A stretch of 64,000 bases of DNA from the NCBI GenBank assembly GCA_964593455.1, contig CAZQHK010000004.1:94647-158646 (forward strand), written 5' to 3'. This document shows positions 17,491 to 26,948 of this stretch, piece after piece; position 1 is the stretch's first letter; each line of letters begins with the position of its first letter. A program made the position numbers and the translations under genes. Below the pieces are notes generated by a model. It saw nothing but the letters and a program-made list of their open reading frames with translations. It had not been told where the DNA came from and did no database searches. The stretch is from CAZQHK01 sp964593455 (GTDB lineage: Bacteria > Muiribacteriota > CAYSPT01).

Positions 17491-19544
17491 TCACTCTACC
17501 GTCACCTGTCCCTCAATCTGCTTGATTATGGCCGGGGAGAACCCGGAAATATTCTGCAGTTCGTCAATCGAAGAAAATTTCCCGTTGCTTGTTCGATACT
17601 GAATGATTTTTTCAGCGGCGCCCGGACCCACCCAGGGCAACTGCATCAGTTCTTCGGCCGTGGCGGTATTGAGATTGATCTTTCCCGTCGATTTGACCGC
17701 TGGTACAGGTTTCCGCGCGGGTTCACCGCCGGAGGTTGGTTCCCGCACTGTGGATGATGACCCGCCCCCTTCCACAGTGATCAGATGTTTAAACTTATCG
17801 AAGGAGGACTGACCGAGTCGCGGAACTTCAAGCAGTTCCTCTATTTTCTTGAAGCCGCCGCGTTCTTCACGAAGTTTGACTATTTTCTCCGCGGTTCCTT
17901 TGCCTATCCGGGGCAGTTCCATCAGTTCTTTCACCGTGGCGGTATTGATGTTCACCAGGCCGGAAGTGGCCGGCGGCGTGGTTGTAACCGGTGCCGGTGA
18001 CGCGGGTTTTGGTTTGGGCACCACTACGGTAGCAGGTTTTTCCACCCCGGTCGACGATCCACCCGCTCCCACGGTGACCAGATGTTTAAACTTATCGAAG
18101 GCGGACTGACCGAGCCGCGGAACTTCAAGCAGTTCCTCGATCTTTTTGAAGCCGCCGCGTTCCTCACGAAGCTTGACTATTTTTTCCGCGGTGCCTTTCC
18201 CTATCCGGGGCAGTTCCATCAGTTCTTTCACCGTAGCGGTATTGATGTTCACCAGGCCGGAAGTGGCCGGCGGCGTGGTTGGAACCGGTGNNNNNNNNNN
18301 NNNNNNNNNNNNNNNNNNNNNNNNNNNNNNNNNNNNNNNNNNNNNNNNNNNNNNNNNNNNNNNNNNNNNNNNNNNNNNNNNNNNNNNNNNGCGGTATTGA
18401 TGTTCACCAGGCCGGAAGTGGCCGGCGGCGTGGTTGGAACCGGTGCCGGTGACGCGGGTTTTGGTTTGGGTGCCACTACGGTATCGGGTTCTGCCCCCCC
18501 AGCCGGTGTACCGCTTCCTCCTAAAGTAATTAAATGTTTCAGTCCATCTAAAGCGGACTGGCTTAGTCGCGGAACTTCAAGCAGGTCCTCTATTTTCTTA
18601 AACCCGCCGCGTTCCTCACGAAGTTTGACGATCTTTTCCGCGGTTCCCTTGCCTATCCGGGGTAGTTCCATCAGTTCTTTCACCGTGGCGGTATTGATGT
18701 TCACCAGGCTGGGAGTGCCCGAAGCCGATACCACCGATGAAGGTTTCGGTTTGGGCGCAGAAGCCACAACAGTTCCCTGCTTAACTGCCGATGGACCGCT
18801 TCCTCCTACGGTAATTAAATGTTTCAACCCATCAAAGGCTGATTTGCTAAACCGCGAAAGTTCCATGATTTCTTCGATATTTTTGAATCCGTTGTGCTGC
18901 TTTCGGTATGTTACTATTTTTTTCGCTGTACCTTTACCTACTCGTGGCAGCTTAATCAATTCTTTCACCGTAGCGGTATTGAGATTGATCAGACCAGCGG
19001 TTGAAATCGCCGGGCCCGCCACCGGTTTAGACGGTTTTCCACTCCCGGTGACAACTTCCGGCGGTGCGGTCGTTGTTACCGGCGCAGGTTGGGGAACATT
19101 GCCGACGGTAATGAGGTCTTTCAAACCGTCAAAGACCGATTGACCAAGCCGTGGTACCTCCATAATTTCTTCGATCCCTTTGAAACCGTTATTTTCCTCG
19201 CGATACTTGATTATTTTTTCCGCCGTCCCCTTCCCGATCCGTGGAAGTTGTGTCAATTCCCTGACCGACGCCTTGTTAATATTGATTTTCCCGGCGGCGA
19301 CACCTTTCTCGTCGTCGTGAAGTTCGAAAGCCACGGCGTCCCGGGCGTCGGTATGGACTCCTTCCTGCCCGGTTTTTCCCAGTGGTGTACGGTTCGTCTC
19401 TTCAGGCATTAACCGGGTCAGACGAGTCTGACGATACAAAACGTCGTCCCAGCTTTCAAACACTTCTCCGCCTACCCGGTACCAGGTCATAGCTACTGCG
19501 CAGACCAGATTGAGTATCAGAAGCAGTACCACCACCAGTTTCAT
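17491..19544 (-). CDS. ComEA-like protein with at least seven helix-hairpin-helix modules (gap inside)
   Basis: N-terminal membrane anchor or signal ([19 protein letters not shown]), then tandem ComEA-type modules [20 protein letters not shown] followed by [20 protein letters not shown] and [10 protein letters not shown], joined by Pro/Thr/Ala-rich linkers ([20 protein letters not shown]). Three modules are seen before the gap at 18291-18390, one begins at its edge, and three follow it. Typical ComEA has one (two HhH motifs). The two sides are in different frames only because the gap is set to 100 N; with one hidden 99-residue module the true gap would be about 242 nt, which restores the frame. 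ComEA binds incoming double-stranded DNA at the outer face of the inner membrane and passes it to ComEC, the gene 45 nt upstream. Confidence 0.85.
18291..18390. other. Assembly gap (100 N) in the HhH repeats
   Basis: Placeholder gap in the nearly identical 297-nt modules. Identical sequence flanks both sides (the [10 protein letters not shown] linker and module start), so one or more modules are missing. The hidden length should be 242 nt plus a multiple of 297. Confidence 0.95.
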
Positions 19545-19589
19545 AGCAATCCCTTACTTTCTAAACCTATCCAACACTACCGGTCTTAA

Positions 19590-22553
19590 CTAATGTATTT
19601 TTCCACGAAGCAATGAATTTACCATCGGGGTTTCTCCGTCGGAGATGATCTCCACCGCTCCGTGATTGTTCCTGTCGGTAACCAGCGCTTTGACGCCAAG
19701 CTTCTTGTACCGCTTGCTGGTGTCCCGGTCCCATTCGAACTGCAGACCTTTCTTTTCCCGGTTATAGCCGAACTGAAGCACCGCGTATTGTGGCGCCACC
19801 GCTTCAACGAAATCTTTAGTTGAAGCTTCCTTAGTACCGTTGGCCGGGACACTCATGAAATCACTCCTGAGCTTTTCACCCAACGATTTCGTTAACGATT
19901 TCTCTCCCTTATTGTTGAGATAGCTGGCATATAAAACAGACACTTTATTGTGGACGAATTTGACAACCAGTGATTTGTCTTCCAACCCTAAATTACTTCC
20001 TGTGGGCTGGTGAAATTCGAGCCGGCAAGAGCCTGATTCGATGACGTCCCCCTCCCCTACCTGAATCAGCGGAATACTTTTTTCGCCGGCCATGGACAGG
20101 ATCGCCTTAAGGTTGCTGCACATCTCCCTAAGAGATCTGTTTCCTTTGCTGCGTTCCAGCAATTTATCGCCGCCGAGTTTCCTGAGCAGATCCTCGTCCG
20201 AGAGAGTTGCGTCCTCACTGCTAATAGGTAGACCAGTAATTATTTTTCCAATATCGATTTCTTTTCCGTGCCGGTCAACTAAAGCCTGGATACCTCCGGC
20301 GCATGGCAGCAGTGGAGAGGTCATAATCACATCAATCCGGGAGATACGTTTACCAAGCAGAACCGGGAAAAGTACTCTTTCACCCGAACTGAAGGTTTCC
20401 CGCTCTCCGGTCTCCATATCATAGCGAATATTGAGATCTCCGGCGTCGATGACTACCGCCCGCTGCCCGGGTATCTCGATCAGTACGGAATTACCCAATC
20501 CCACATCCAGGAACGACAACTTTACCAGGGTCTCCCGGGAAGCCAGGATGCTGGCCGGCAGCAAAACAACGGTCAATGCTATCACCAGGGCCAGTTTGGA
20601 AAAAGCCAGGATTTTTTTCCCTGTCGAAGCCATCCCGGAGCGAATCGACTCGAGTTGAATGATAAAAAACTCCCCGATTACTTCCCTTTTTACAAAAGCC
20701 ATAAGCACCAGGTAGTAAATCACCAGTTGCAGTAACGTTGGTTTGGGGACCCAGGGATACTCCATCAGCACAGCAAAAAAGTGGGCGATAAAGAGGAATA
20801 ATTTCACCAGCAGCCAGTTGCACGCATTGAGCGAGAGCGCGAGCCACGGTCCCACGACCGGAATAACACCGAGCAAACTGGCAATCATGCCGATCTGCAC
20901 GATAATACCAATCAGGGGGATGGCGACGAGATTGGCAAAGGGTGCCGACAGCGATATCCGCTGGAAGTAATAAGCGGAAAGAGGCCACATCATTCCCAGC
21001 AGGATAGCGCCCTGCGCTCCGATAAAGCCTTTGAGAAACTCCGGTAGGTCGGTGAACCTGGTTTCATTGACAACGGGAAAACGACCGCCTGAAGACAGGG
21101 GACGCATAATCCAGGCGGCTTCAGGCATCTCCTGGAAAAAGGTGGCGGTGATGATAAGACCGATGGTGCCGATCATCATCATAAAATGGAATTTCATGGT
21201 ATAGACCAAAGACGGGATTGACGAGATCCCTGCCGCCCAGACCAGGACCCCGGCAAAAAATACCCAGAGCGGTATCCCATTGAGATGCCGGTCCATAAAT
21301 TCGGTAACCGGATCTGTCAAGATGGCCAGGGACAAAATAGCCACGAAAGAAAGCGTGAAACCGGGATCAAAAGCCACCAGCGGGCCACCGAGATTGGGGT
21401 TTGCCAGAACAACGATTCCCGCCACGGAAACACCGAAAACTATAGACGATTTAAGAGCGGCGCCGGAATAGACCATTAACAGCAGGGCCAGGCTGTTCAT
21501 CATGGCTGCCCGAGACGTGGACGGCCGGCAGCCGGTAATGATGGTAAACACCAGCAGGAAGAAGATTATGAGAGGGACACTGATCTTTGAAGGAACCCGT
21601 AAAAGGTAGAATATAGCCCAGAACATTGCGGTAATGATCGTTACGTGCAGTCCCGACACCGCCAGTACATGCGAGACACCGGAAGAACGGAAATCCTCTT
21701 GAACTTCCGCTGATACTCCACCCCGCAAGGCCAGTTGGACCCCTCCCAGGAAAGCCGACTCCGGGTACGGCATGGTCATCTTGATCAATCTGAGAAACTT
21801 TTGTTTGATACCCAACGAAAACCGTACCAGGAAATTCGGTTCTGCCTGTCCCATGATCTGTATCATATCCGGACGGTTGACAGTCATACTGGCGGAATAC
21901 CCCTGGTTCCTGAGAAACCGCTGATAGTCAAAAAAGTTTGGGTTGGTAGCCGCAGCGGGCATGGAGAGGTTACCACGTAGTTTTACCTCCGTACCGAACT
22001 CGAGCTGAAAATACTTACGACCGATCTCCGGTTTTACCGAGACCCACACCAATCCATCATGGATCTCTTCAACTCCCCCTCTGATAGCTCCACCCCGCCG
22101 GCCTCGTTTGGCCAATTTCTGGATTTTGTTCGGTTTGACAGCCAGATAGGTCTTTCCTTCCCGGATATCCGGGTCTTTAACCACTTTTCCCCACAATACC
22201 GTCTCTTCCCAGGGATTCATGTCTTTAAAATGTGCTATGTGTTTCTCACTGCCCACTCCTTGAGTAGCAGCCAGTTCGTTTCCGTAAAGACCTATGCCGA
22301 AGATGATAGCCAACAGAATCAGGGCTATCTTGTCGAGGTCATACCAGAGAGTTGCCCGGAACTGTATTTTTAAGAGAAGAAATACCAATATGACAGCCTG
22401 AACAACGCAGGCGACCCACAGGGCAGGAGTGTACTTGTAGGGCACCTCAACCACGGATCTGATGGCAATACCCACCACCAGATAGGCCGCTGCTATCGGC
22501 ATAAGTTCCATCAACTTGCGAATGAATGTCTGTATTTTACTCTCTTCGTTCAT
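19590..22553 (-). CDS. comEC: DNA internalization channel protein ComEC/Rec2 with degenerate MBL domain
   Basis: 987 residues. Order: N-terminal membrane segments, an OB-like DUF4131 region (about 90-215), the polytopic Competence domain with the hallmark SSGVSHVLAVSGLHVTII, more membrane segments to about residue 650, then a C-terminal MBL-type domain. ComEC forms the inner-membrane channel for single-stranded DNA uptake. In the MBL part, FLDVGLGNSVLIEIP replaces the usual GQGD, and the HxHxDH site reads MTSPLLPCAGG (around 20290-20323), so it cannot bind metal normally. A separate intact MBL protein is encoded two genes downstream. The gene follows a small membrane protein by 40 nt. Confidence 0.92.
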   Translation of the reverse strand: MNEESKIQTFIRKLMELMPIAAAYLVVGIAIRSVVEVPYKYTPALWVACVVQAVILVFLLLKIQFRATLWYDLDKIALILLAIIFGIGLYGNELAATQGVGSEKHIAHFKDMNPWEETVLWGKVVKDPDIREGKTYLAVKPNKIQKLAKRGRRGGAIRGGVEEIHDGLVWVSVKPEIGRKYFQLEFGTEVKLRGNLSMPAAATNPNFFDYQRFLRNQGYSASMTVNRPDMIQIMGQAEPNFLVRFSLGIKQKFLRLIKMTMPYPESAFLGGVQLALRGGVSAEVQEDFRSSGVSHVLAVSGLHVTIITAMFWAIFYLLRVPSKISVPLIIFFLLVFTIITGCRPSTSRAAMMNSLALLLMVYSGAALKSSIVFGVSVAGIVVLANPNLGGPLVAFDPGFTLSFVAILSLAILTDPVTEFMDRHLNGIPLWVFFAGVLVWAAGISSIPSLVYTMKFHFMMMIGTIGLIITATFFQEMPEAAWIMRPLSSGGRFPVVNETRFTDLPEFLKGFIGAQGAILLGMMWPLSAYYFQRISLSAPFANLVAIPLIGIIVQIGMIASLLGVIPVVGPWLALSLNACNWLLVKLFLFIAHFFAVLMEYPWVPKPTLLQLVIYYLVLMAFVKREVIGEFFIIQLESIRSGMASTGKKILAFSKLALVIALTVVLLPASILASRETLVKLSFLDVGLGNSVLIEIPGQRAVVIDAGDLNIRYDMETGERETFSSGERVLFPVLLGKRISRIDVIMTSPLLPCAGGIQALVDRHGKEIDIGKIITGLPISSEDATLSDEDLLRKLGGDKLLERSKGNRSLREMCSNLKAILSMAGEKSIPLIQVGEGDVIESGSCRLEFHQPTGSNLGLEDKSLVVKFVHNKVSVLYASYLNNKGEKSLTKSLGEKLRSDFMSVPANGTKEASTKDFVEAVAPQYAVLQFGYNREKKGLQFEWDRDTSKRYKKLGVKALVTDRNNHGAVEIISDGETPMVNSLLRGKIH

Positions 22554-22593
22554 AGTCTTTAAAAGAATTGGTCTACCGGAATCATTTACAGCT

Positions 22594-22791
22594 TCAAGGA
22601 GTCTTGGTTTGTTCCTGGGTTATCCCGGCAACCGGCTTTATCCTGACACCTTCCGGATAATATTCGCGGTTCGTTTTAAGATTATTATCGAATCGATATT
22701 CGGGGATAAATACACAAACCAACAAACCGACCAACATAGCGCCAGCGATCAGGAAAACAAGAAATCGTGTCTGTGACTCCGTGTCCTGCAA
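22594..22791 (-). CDS. Small single-span membrane protein of unknown function
   Basis: 65 residues: a short polar start, one membrane segment (FLVFLIAGAMLVGLLVCVFI) and a polar tail. The start is a TTG 7 nt after AAGGAAGG. It lies between the promoter at 22829-22858 and comEC and is the first gene of the operon. I do not recognise the family; the clear ribosome-binding site, promoter and membrane segment support it being real. Confidence 0.6.
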   Translation of the reverse strand: MQDTESQTRFLVFLIAGAMLVGLLVCVFIPEYRFDNNLKTNREYYPEGVRIKPVAGITQEQTKTP

Positions 22792-22828
22792 AGAAACACC
22801 TTCCTTTATATATATTGTATAGCTTTAT

Positions 22829-22858
22829 ATTATAAAGATAAAGCCAAACGAGAGTCAA
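22829..22858 (-). promoter_or_regulatory. Sigma-70-type promoter of the competence-like operon
   Basis: Minus-strand TTGACT (22858-22853), 18-nt spacer, TATAAT (22834-22829). No other strong promoter is seen before the small membrane protein, comEC, comEA-like, MBL, unknown and Cas4-like genes. Confidence 0.7.
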
Positions 22859-22970
22859 GGAATTGCAGGGGCAGAGGGGAGCAGGATCATGTCCCGGCCT
22901 GACCGGGTAATTTGTTCGAAGATGCGTGTGAATTCGTGGTTTTAGCAGTAGAACTGGTAATATATGCGAG

Positions 22971-23948
22971 TTAGATATCCAGATCCGGCATTGTTAAAGA
23001 GAAGCTGTCCATTCGCTGATAGAGACGATAGCCGATAGAAAGACCTACGGAAATTAATACCAGCGGGCCCAGGATCGAGCTGATAATACTCAACACATGC
23101 TGGACTGAGTCTTCCATAAATACGGCAGAACGGTCGAGGTTTTCACTTACGGTACCTGATTCTTCTCCCACCCGGATCATTTCGAGCGTTTCAGAGGGAA
23201 AACGTGGAACCATAGCTAAAACACATGTCAATGTACCGCCGGCACTAATACTTGAGATACCTTTCAGGACCGGGTTTGAAAGCGGGGGATAATCCATGGT
23301 ATTGGCCGCCATTTCAGTTGCCCTGGCCACCGGTACACCGGAAGCATACATAGCTCCCAGAATACGAAGGAATCTGGTCATAGCTATTTTTCTGAGCAAA
23401 CTGCCGATCAGCGGAACGACATTGAGAATATAGCTAAACGGGATCCAAGCTGGGCCGGAGCGCAAAATCTTAATAAGAATAGTCAAAACCACCGGTATCC
23501 CAAGAAACAACAAAGCATTCTGACCGACCGTCTGAAGGTAGACATAAAGGCCATCGGTAAAAAAAGTGGGAATTGGAAGTAGAAACAACGATACTATCAG
23601 AATAAATATTGGATAGATCAGTGCTCTGACTATCTTGGCTTTCAGCGCGGCCTCATGCTCGGCAGACCTGGAAAGAACACCGAAACATTCATCAAGCCGG
23701 CCGCTTTCACAGGCAGCGCTGATAATATCCACCTCGTATGTTCTGAACAACTTCCCCGCACGTTTGAATATCTCGTCGACGGATAGTCCTCTGGACACAT
23801 CCTCTTTCATCTGACGGGCGGCACGTTTAAGATTCAGGGGATACCCCCCCTCTGCCACCATGGTGAAACTGCGTTCGACCGGGACACCACTGGCAAGAAG
23901 ACGTTGCATAGCTCCAAAAAAGACGGCCGCATTCTTTCGAGAAAGCAA
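22971..23948 (-). CDS. Type II secretion/type IV pilus inner-membrane protein (GspF/PilC family)
   Basis: 325 residues, somewhat short for the family (about 400). Two T2SSF domains are visible: one with AMQRLLASGVPVERSF, and a second with TRFLRILGAMYASGVPVARA, each followed by long hydrophobic stretches (ALIYPIFILIVSLFLLPIPT; SIISSILGPLVLISVGLSIG). The EMIRVGEESGT motif is characteristic. It forms the inner-membrane platform of pilus or secretion machines. Only a distant prepilin gene is in the window, so the machine served is unknown; coupling to DNA uptake with the adjacent competence operon is plausible. Confidence 0.88.
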   Translation of the reverse strand: MLSRKNAAVFFGAMQRLLASGVPVERSFTMVAEGGYPLNLKRAARQMKEDVSRGLSVDEIFKRAGKLFRTYEVDIISAACESGRLDECFGVLSRSAEHEAALKAKIVRALIYPIFILIVSLFLLPIPTFFTDGLYVYLQTVGQNALLFLGIPVVLTILIKILRSGPAWIPFSYILNVVPLIGSLLRKIAMTRFLRILGAMYASGVPVARATEMAANTMDYPPLSNPVLKGISSISAGGTLTCVLAMVPRFPSETLEMIRVGEESGTVSENLDRSAVFMEDSVQHVLSIISSILGPLVLISVGLSIGYRLYQRMDSFSLTMPDLDI

Positions 23949-24014
23949 TTAACTTATCCTCCTCCTGTCAGGATACTCCCCATAGGTATGTTAAACAAGC
24001 ACCCAAATTATCTT

Positions 24015-24911
24015 TCATGTCACAAATTTTTTCCATAGGAATAAACCATGACCGATTATGGTGACCGCCGGAAGAAATAGCACGAGCAACGCCGGTCCCA
24101 CAGCTGACTTGAAGTAAACATTCCCGGAATCGTCCAGAGCCGGAGAACCGGGCAGGCTGTTCAACATGACGGCTGCATCAGGCTGGACCGGGTCGTAGAG
24201 TAATTGCTCCCGCTCCTCATCCTCTAGCGTTTCCGGCAAATGGGTTTTAGCCACTGCCTGGTAAGATTGACCGTTTGGTGCTTCAAATTCGAACGTCAGC
24301 TTGTAAACCATACGTTTGTTTATCCTGGTGTTGGTCGTCTCTTTCGACTTCAATGATCCCAGAGCCAGACGACCGTCAGTCAGCAAACGGTTTGCCTTTA
24401 GACCGTTTTTCACGCCAACAATAATAAATACGGCGCCCACAAGAGGGAAGATAATGACAAACCCCACAATCGGACCGAAGATAGCTCGCCGCATATTCTC
24501 GATTCGACTTATGGACGGGTTTCCCACCGGGTACTCAATGGTGACACACTGATTGACCTTGAATCGTTTACCTGTGCGATACGACACACCGGAGAACTCC
24601 ACCTCGTCCAGAAAAAATGTGTAGCGATAGGCATAGATAGGGGCTCCACTACTACTCCGGCTGCCGCCCTCTGACGCACCGGTTTTTTCTATACTGTTTA
24701 TAACACCCTCAAGATTCTTTAGCGGTCCCCGGAAAAGAAAGAGTGAGCTGAAATCGGCGTTGAAAGCAAAAAACCATACGAAAATCAGGCCGAACCCGAA
24801 AAACAACCAGCCAAATTGATTGAAAAACCCGCCAAAAAGAACTCGCAGCCGTACCGAAGACGGCACATACCGGGGCCGTGAACCGTGCATATAGGGGTTG
24901 TTCCCATACAT
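24015..24911 (-). CDS. DUF3592-type membrane protein
   Basis: 298 residues. Three hydrophobic segments (FGWLFFGFGLIFVWFFAFNA, IVGFVIIFPLVGAVFIIVGV, and one at the C-terminus) alternate with two soluble beta-type domains: one with YRYTFFLDEVEFSGVSYRTG, the other with YKLTFEFEAPNGQSY. The pattern of an exposed beta domain with YxxxxxGxxY matches DUF3592 proteins, whose function is not known. It precedes the GspF-like gene and follows the HAMP protein in the same direction. Confidence 0.65.
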   Translation of the reverse strand: MYGNNPYMHGSRPRYVPSSVRLRVLFGGFFNQFGWLFFGFGLIFVWFFAFNADFSSLFLFRGPLKNLEGVINSIEKTGASEGGSRSSSGAPIYAYRYTFFLDEVEFSGVSYRTGKRFKVNQCVTIEYPVGNPSISRIENMRRAIFGPIVGFVIIFPLVGAVFIIVGVKNGLKANRLLTDGRLALGSLKSKETTNTRINKRMVYKLTFEFEAPNGQSYQAVAKTHLPETLEDEEREQLLYDPVQPDAAVMLNSLPGSPALDDSGNVYFKSAVGPALLVLFLPAVTIIGHGLFLWKKFVT

Positions 24912-24930
24912 CCTATCACCATACTTTCTG

Positions 24931-25494
24931 TCATCCCTGCTCTGTCGGTTCGGTTTTTAATGTCCCGAGTATGCGGGATATCTCCTGGAGGACTTCCTGT
25001 TCTTCAGGAAACAGACGTTCTTCTGTTTGGCGGATAATATCGGTTAAACGTTTGAGCTCACTTATCCGGTTCCGATACACAAGCACTGAGTTGTTGAGTT
25101 CAGCAGCCACATTTTGGAGACTATCTCCTTTACGTACCTTGAACGTTACGGACAAGTCACCCTCCTTAAATTTTTCGGCCACGCGCTTGATTGATGTGGC
25201 CGGCCCGGCTATCTGGTGTGAAAAAAACAAACCGGCAATAAAAGCCAGGAGTAAATCGATTCCCAGGAGAAAAATGACTTTGCTCCGGTGATTGTCCCAA
25301 ATCTCATTTTTCATTTCACCCCACACCTCCACCAGAGCTTCAGCCGGAAACTTATCGCTCAATACCAAACGGGCGATGGCAGCCATGTACCAGATAGTGA
25401 TAATCTGAGAAACGATGACTAACACCAGCATAAGCAGCGAAAACCGGAGCTGGTAAGGCTTATCGATAAAATATTGTACTCGCCTATTCTTCAA
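24931..25494 (-). CDS. HAMP-domain membrane protein without output domain
   Basis: 187 residues. Two membrane segments (LLMLVLVIVSQIITIWYMAA and VIFLLGIDLLLAFIAGLFFS) enclose a small periplasmic loop of about 50 residues. A HAMP domain follows (QIAGPATSIKRVAEKFKEGD, then LSVTFKVRKGD) and a helical tail. There is no kinase, methyl-accepting or cyclase domain, so it may act as an adaptor or partner of another signalling protein. The same type of orphan HAMP protein is seen near pilus or secretion genes in some genomes, but I cannot name one. Confidence 0.7.
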   Translation of the reverse strand: MKNRRVQYFIDKPYQLRFSLLMLVLVIVSQIITIWYMAAIARLVLSDKFPAEALVEVWGEMKNEIWDNHRSKVIFLLGIDLLLAFIAGLFFSHQIAGPATSIKRVAEKFKEGDLSVTFKVRKGDSLQNVAAELNNSVLVYRNRISELKRLTDIIRQTEERLFPEEQEVLQEISRILGTLKTEPTEQG

Positions 25495-25505
25495 ATCGCT
25501 CCAAC

Positions 25506-25626
25506 CTCACTTTTCTACACTTCTTGCTTGAGGGTGGGACCACCCGGCTCACGCTATGCCTCAATGTTCGCCCTCACCTATGGCGGACTGGACCAGCCTC
25601 CGCCCGGGTAAAAAAATCTCAAATAT
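25506..25626 (-). repeat. Intergenic structured repeat, copy 3
   Basis: Full-length copy. Plus strand reads CTTCTTGCTTGAGGGTGGGA then CCACCCGGCTCACGCTA, CTCAATGTTCGCCCTCACCT, and finally CAGCCTCCGCCCGGGTAAAA. Lies between the glycosyltransferase stop and the HAMP gene start, which begin and end within 60 nt of it. ACCCGG and CCGGGT at the two ends can pair. Confidence 0.8.
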
Positions 25627-25682
25627 CTTTCTTGCTTGACTATCAGCGTCTATCCTACCCTATCAGTAACATGGCGCCAGCA

Positions 25683-26939
25683 TCAACTTTCAGCGACGTC
25701 CAAAAGTATCTTTTCATACATCATGGCGTGCTGATGACGATTAAAATATTTTTCTGCGAAAGTTCGGGAAGCATGGCTTATATTTAATAACTCACTTTTC
25801 GGTTTTGCAGATAAATCAATTGCCGCTCGGACAATGTTATACAGGTTGTCCGGTTCGACTACAATACCGGCACCTGCCCGCTCTACCAGTTCCGCCGACA
25901 CACCAGCCAGGGAAGCAATGACCGGTTTTCCGCAAGCCATTATTTCGGCCAGTTTTGAGGGAACCGCGTCTTCTAAAACAGGGACTCCCTTGAGCGGTAC
26001 GACAACCGCATCGGCAGCCGCGTATACCCAGGGCATTGAAGCCCGGGGTTGACTGGGTAAAACAACAATATTCCCGAAGGAGTTCCATCTTACGTTGCGC
26101 TGGATGCGAGAGCGCTGGTTGCCGCTGCCAATAAGCACTATTTTTATAGAATCCGGGAGATTCCGGGCCACTTGAACCAGCATGTCAATTCCCTGAGCTC
26201 GACCCATGTTGCCTGCGTACAACAGGACAAAAATATCTTCTCCCCATCCATGCTCCTCCCTGAGCCAGTTCATTCTTGGCAACGGTCTGAAGAAAGAAAG
26301 ATCAGCCCCATGAGGTACCACCGTCATTTTCGCCGGAGATACTCCTTTATCTCGAAGCCGATCTCCAAATTTTTTTGTTACCGTCACAACGTGATCGGCC
26401 CGAAGATAAGCCGTTTTGAGCACACTCTCCACCAAAAACGGTAGCGGACCGCAGGATGGAAAACCAAGGGAAACGAGTTCATCGGGCCAGATATCCCGCA
26501 CTTCTAGAATAAAAGAAGTCTCACTCATGTATACCGCTGTCAAGGCGGGAAGCAGCACTGATAGTTCCGGTACGGAAGCCAACACCACATCCGGTTTCCA
26601 GCGACGGCACAGGGCCATAGTCAAAACCGCTGCATTACCGGCAAATACAGCTTGTCCGAGGATTTGTTTCAACGGTCCTTGAATACCGACTGATGGAAGA
26701 GGACATCTCAAAAAACGGACATCGCCGGATCGTTCATGAATGAATTTATGGACCTGATAACCCGGTAATTCAGCCCCCGTACGGAATCCCGGCACAGCCG
26801 CCACAACAGTTACTTCGTGTCCGGACTCAGCCCACATACGCGAAAAATCAAAGCTTCTGACAGCTGGTGCTCCGGGATCGGGAAACGTATACTGCGTAAA
26901 ATACAAAATTCTGAGCGGCCGCCGGGGGTTAGCCTGCAT
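25683..26939 (-). CDS. Glycosyltransferase family 4 (WcaI/Fuc4NAc-transferase-like)
   Basis: 418 residues with a GT-B fold: an N-terminal domain (LYFTQYTFPDPGAPAVRSFD) and a C-terminal GT4 domain (VLLYAGNMGRAQGIDMLVQV, then DAVVVPLKGVPVLEDAVPSK and the EIMACGKPVIAS donor-binding motif). It would transfer a sugar from an NDP donor in cell-surface glycan synthesis at the cytoplasmic face of the membrane. No other polysaccharide genes are adjacent, though a Gfo/Idh oxidoreductase is at 34.6-35.6 kb. The ribosome-binding site GGAGG is buried in a hairpin (26949-26973). Confidence 0.9.
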   Translation of the reverse strand: MQANPRRPLRILYFTQYTFPDPGAPAVRSFDFSRMWAESGHEVTVVAAVPGFRTGAELPGYQVHKFIHERSGDVRFLRCPLPSVGIQGPLKQILGQAVFAGNAAVLTMALCRRWKPDVVLASVPELSVLLPALTAVYMSETSFILEVRDIWPDELVSLGFPSCGPLPFLVESVLKTAYLRADHVVTVTKKFGDRLRDKGVSPAKMTVVPHGADLSFFRPLPRMNWLREEHGWGEDIFVLLYAGNMGRAQGIDMLVQVARNLPDSIKIVLIGSGNQRSRIQRNVRWNSFGNIVVLPSQPRASMPWVYAAADAVVVPLKGVPVLEDAVPSKLAEIMACGKPVIASLAGVSAELVERAGAGIVVEPDNLYNIVRAAIDLSAKPKSELLNISHASRTFAEKYFNRHQHAMMYEKILLDVAES

Positions 26940-26948
26940 ATTTCATGA

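Noticed and set aside
18000..19300. Regular repeats suggesting a CRISPR array
   Set aside because: The repeats are 297 nt modules in one open reading frame encoding HhH domains; no short repeat-spacer pattern exists in the window.
25520..25560. The repeat core AGGGTGGGACCACC resembles the T-box antiterminator motif
   Set aside because: It matches 12 of 14 positions of the T-box, but copies lie after unrelated genes, none precedes an aminoacyl-tRNA synthetase or amino-acid gene, and in RNA the transcribed strand is the complement for these copies.
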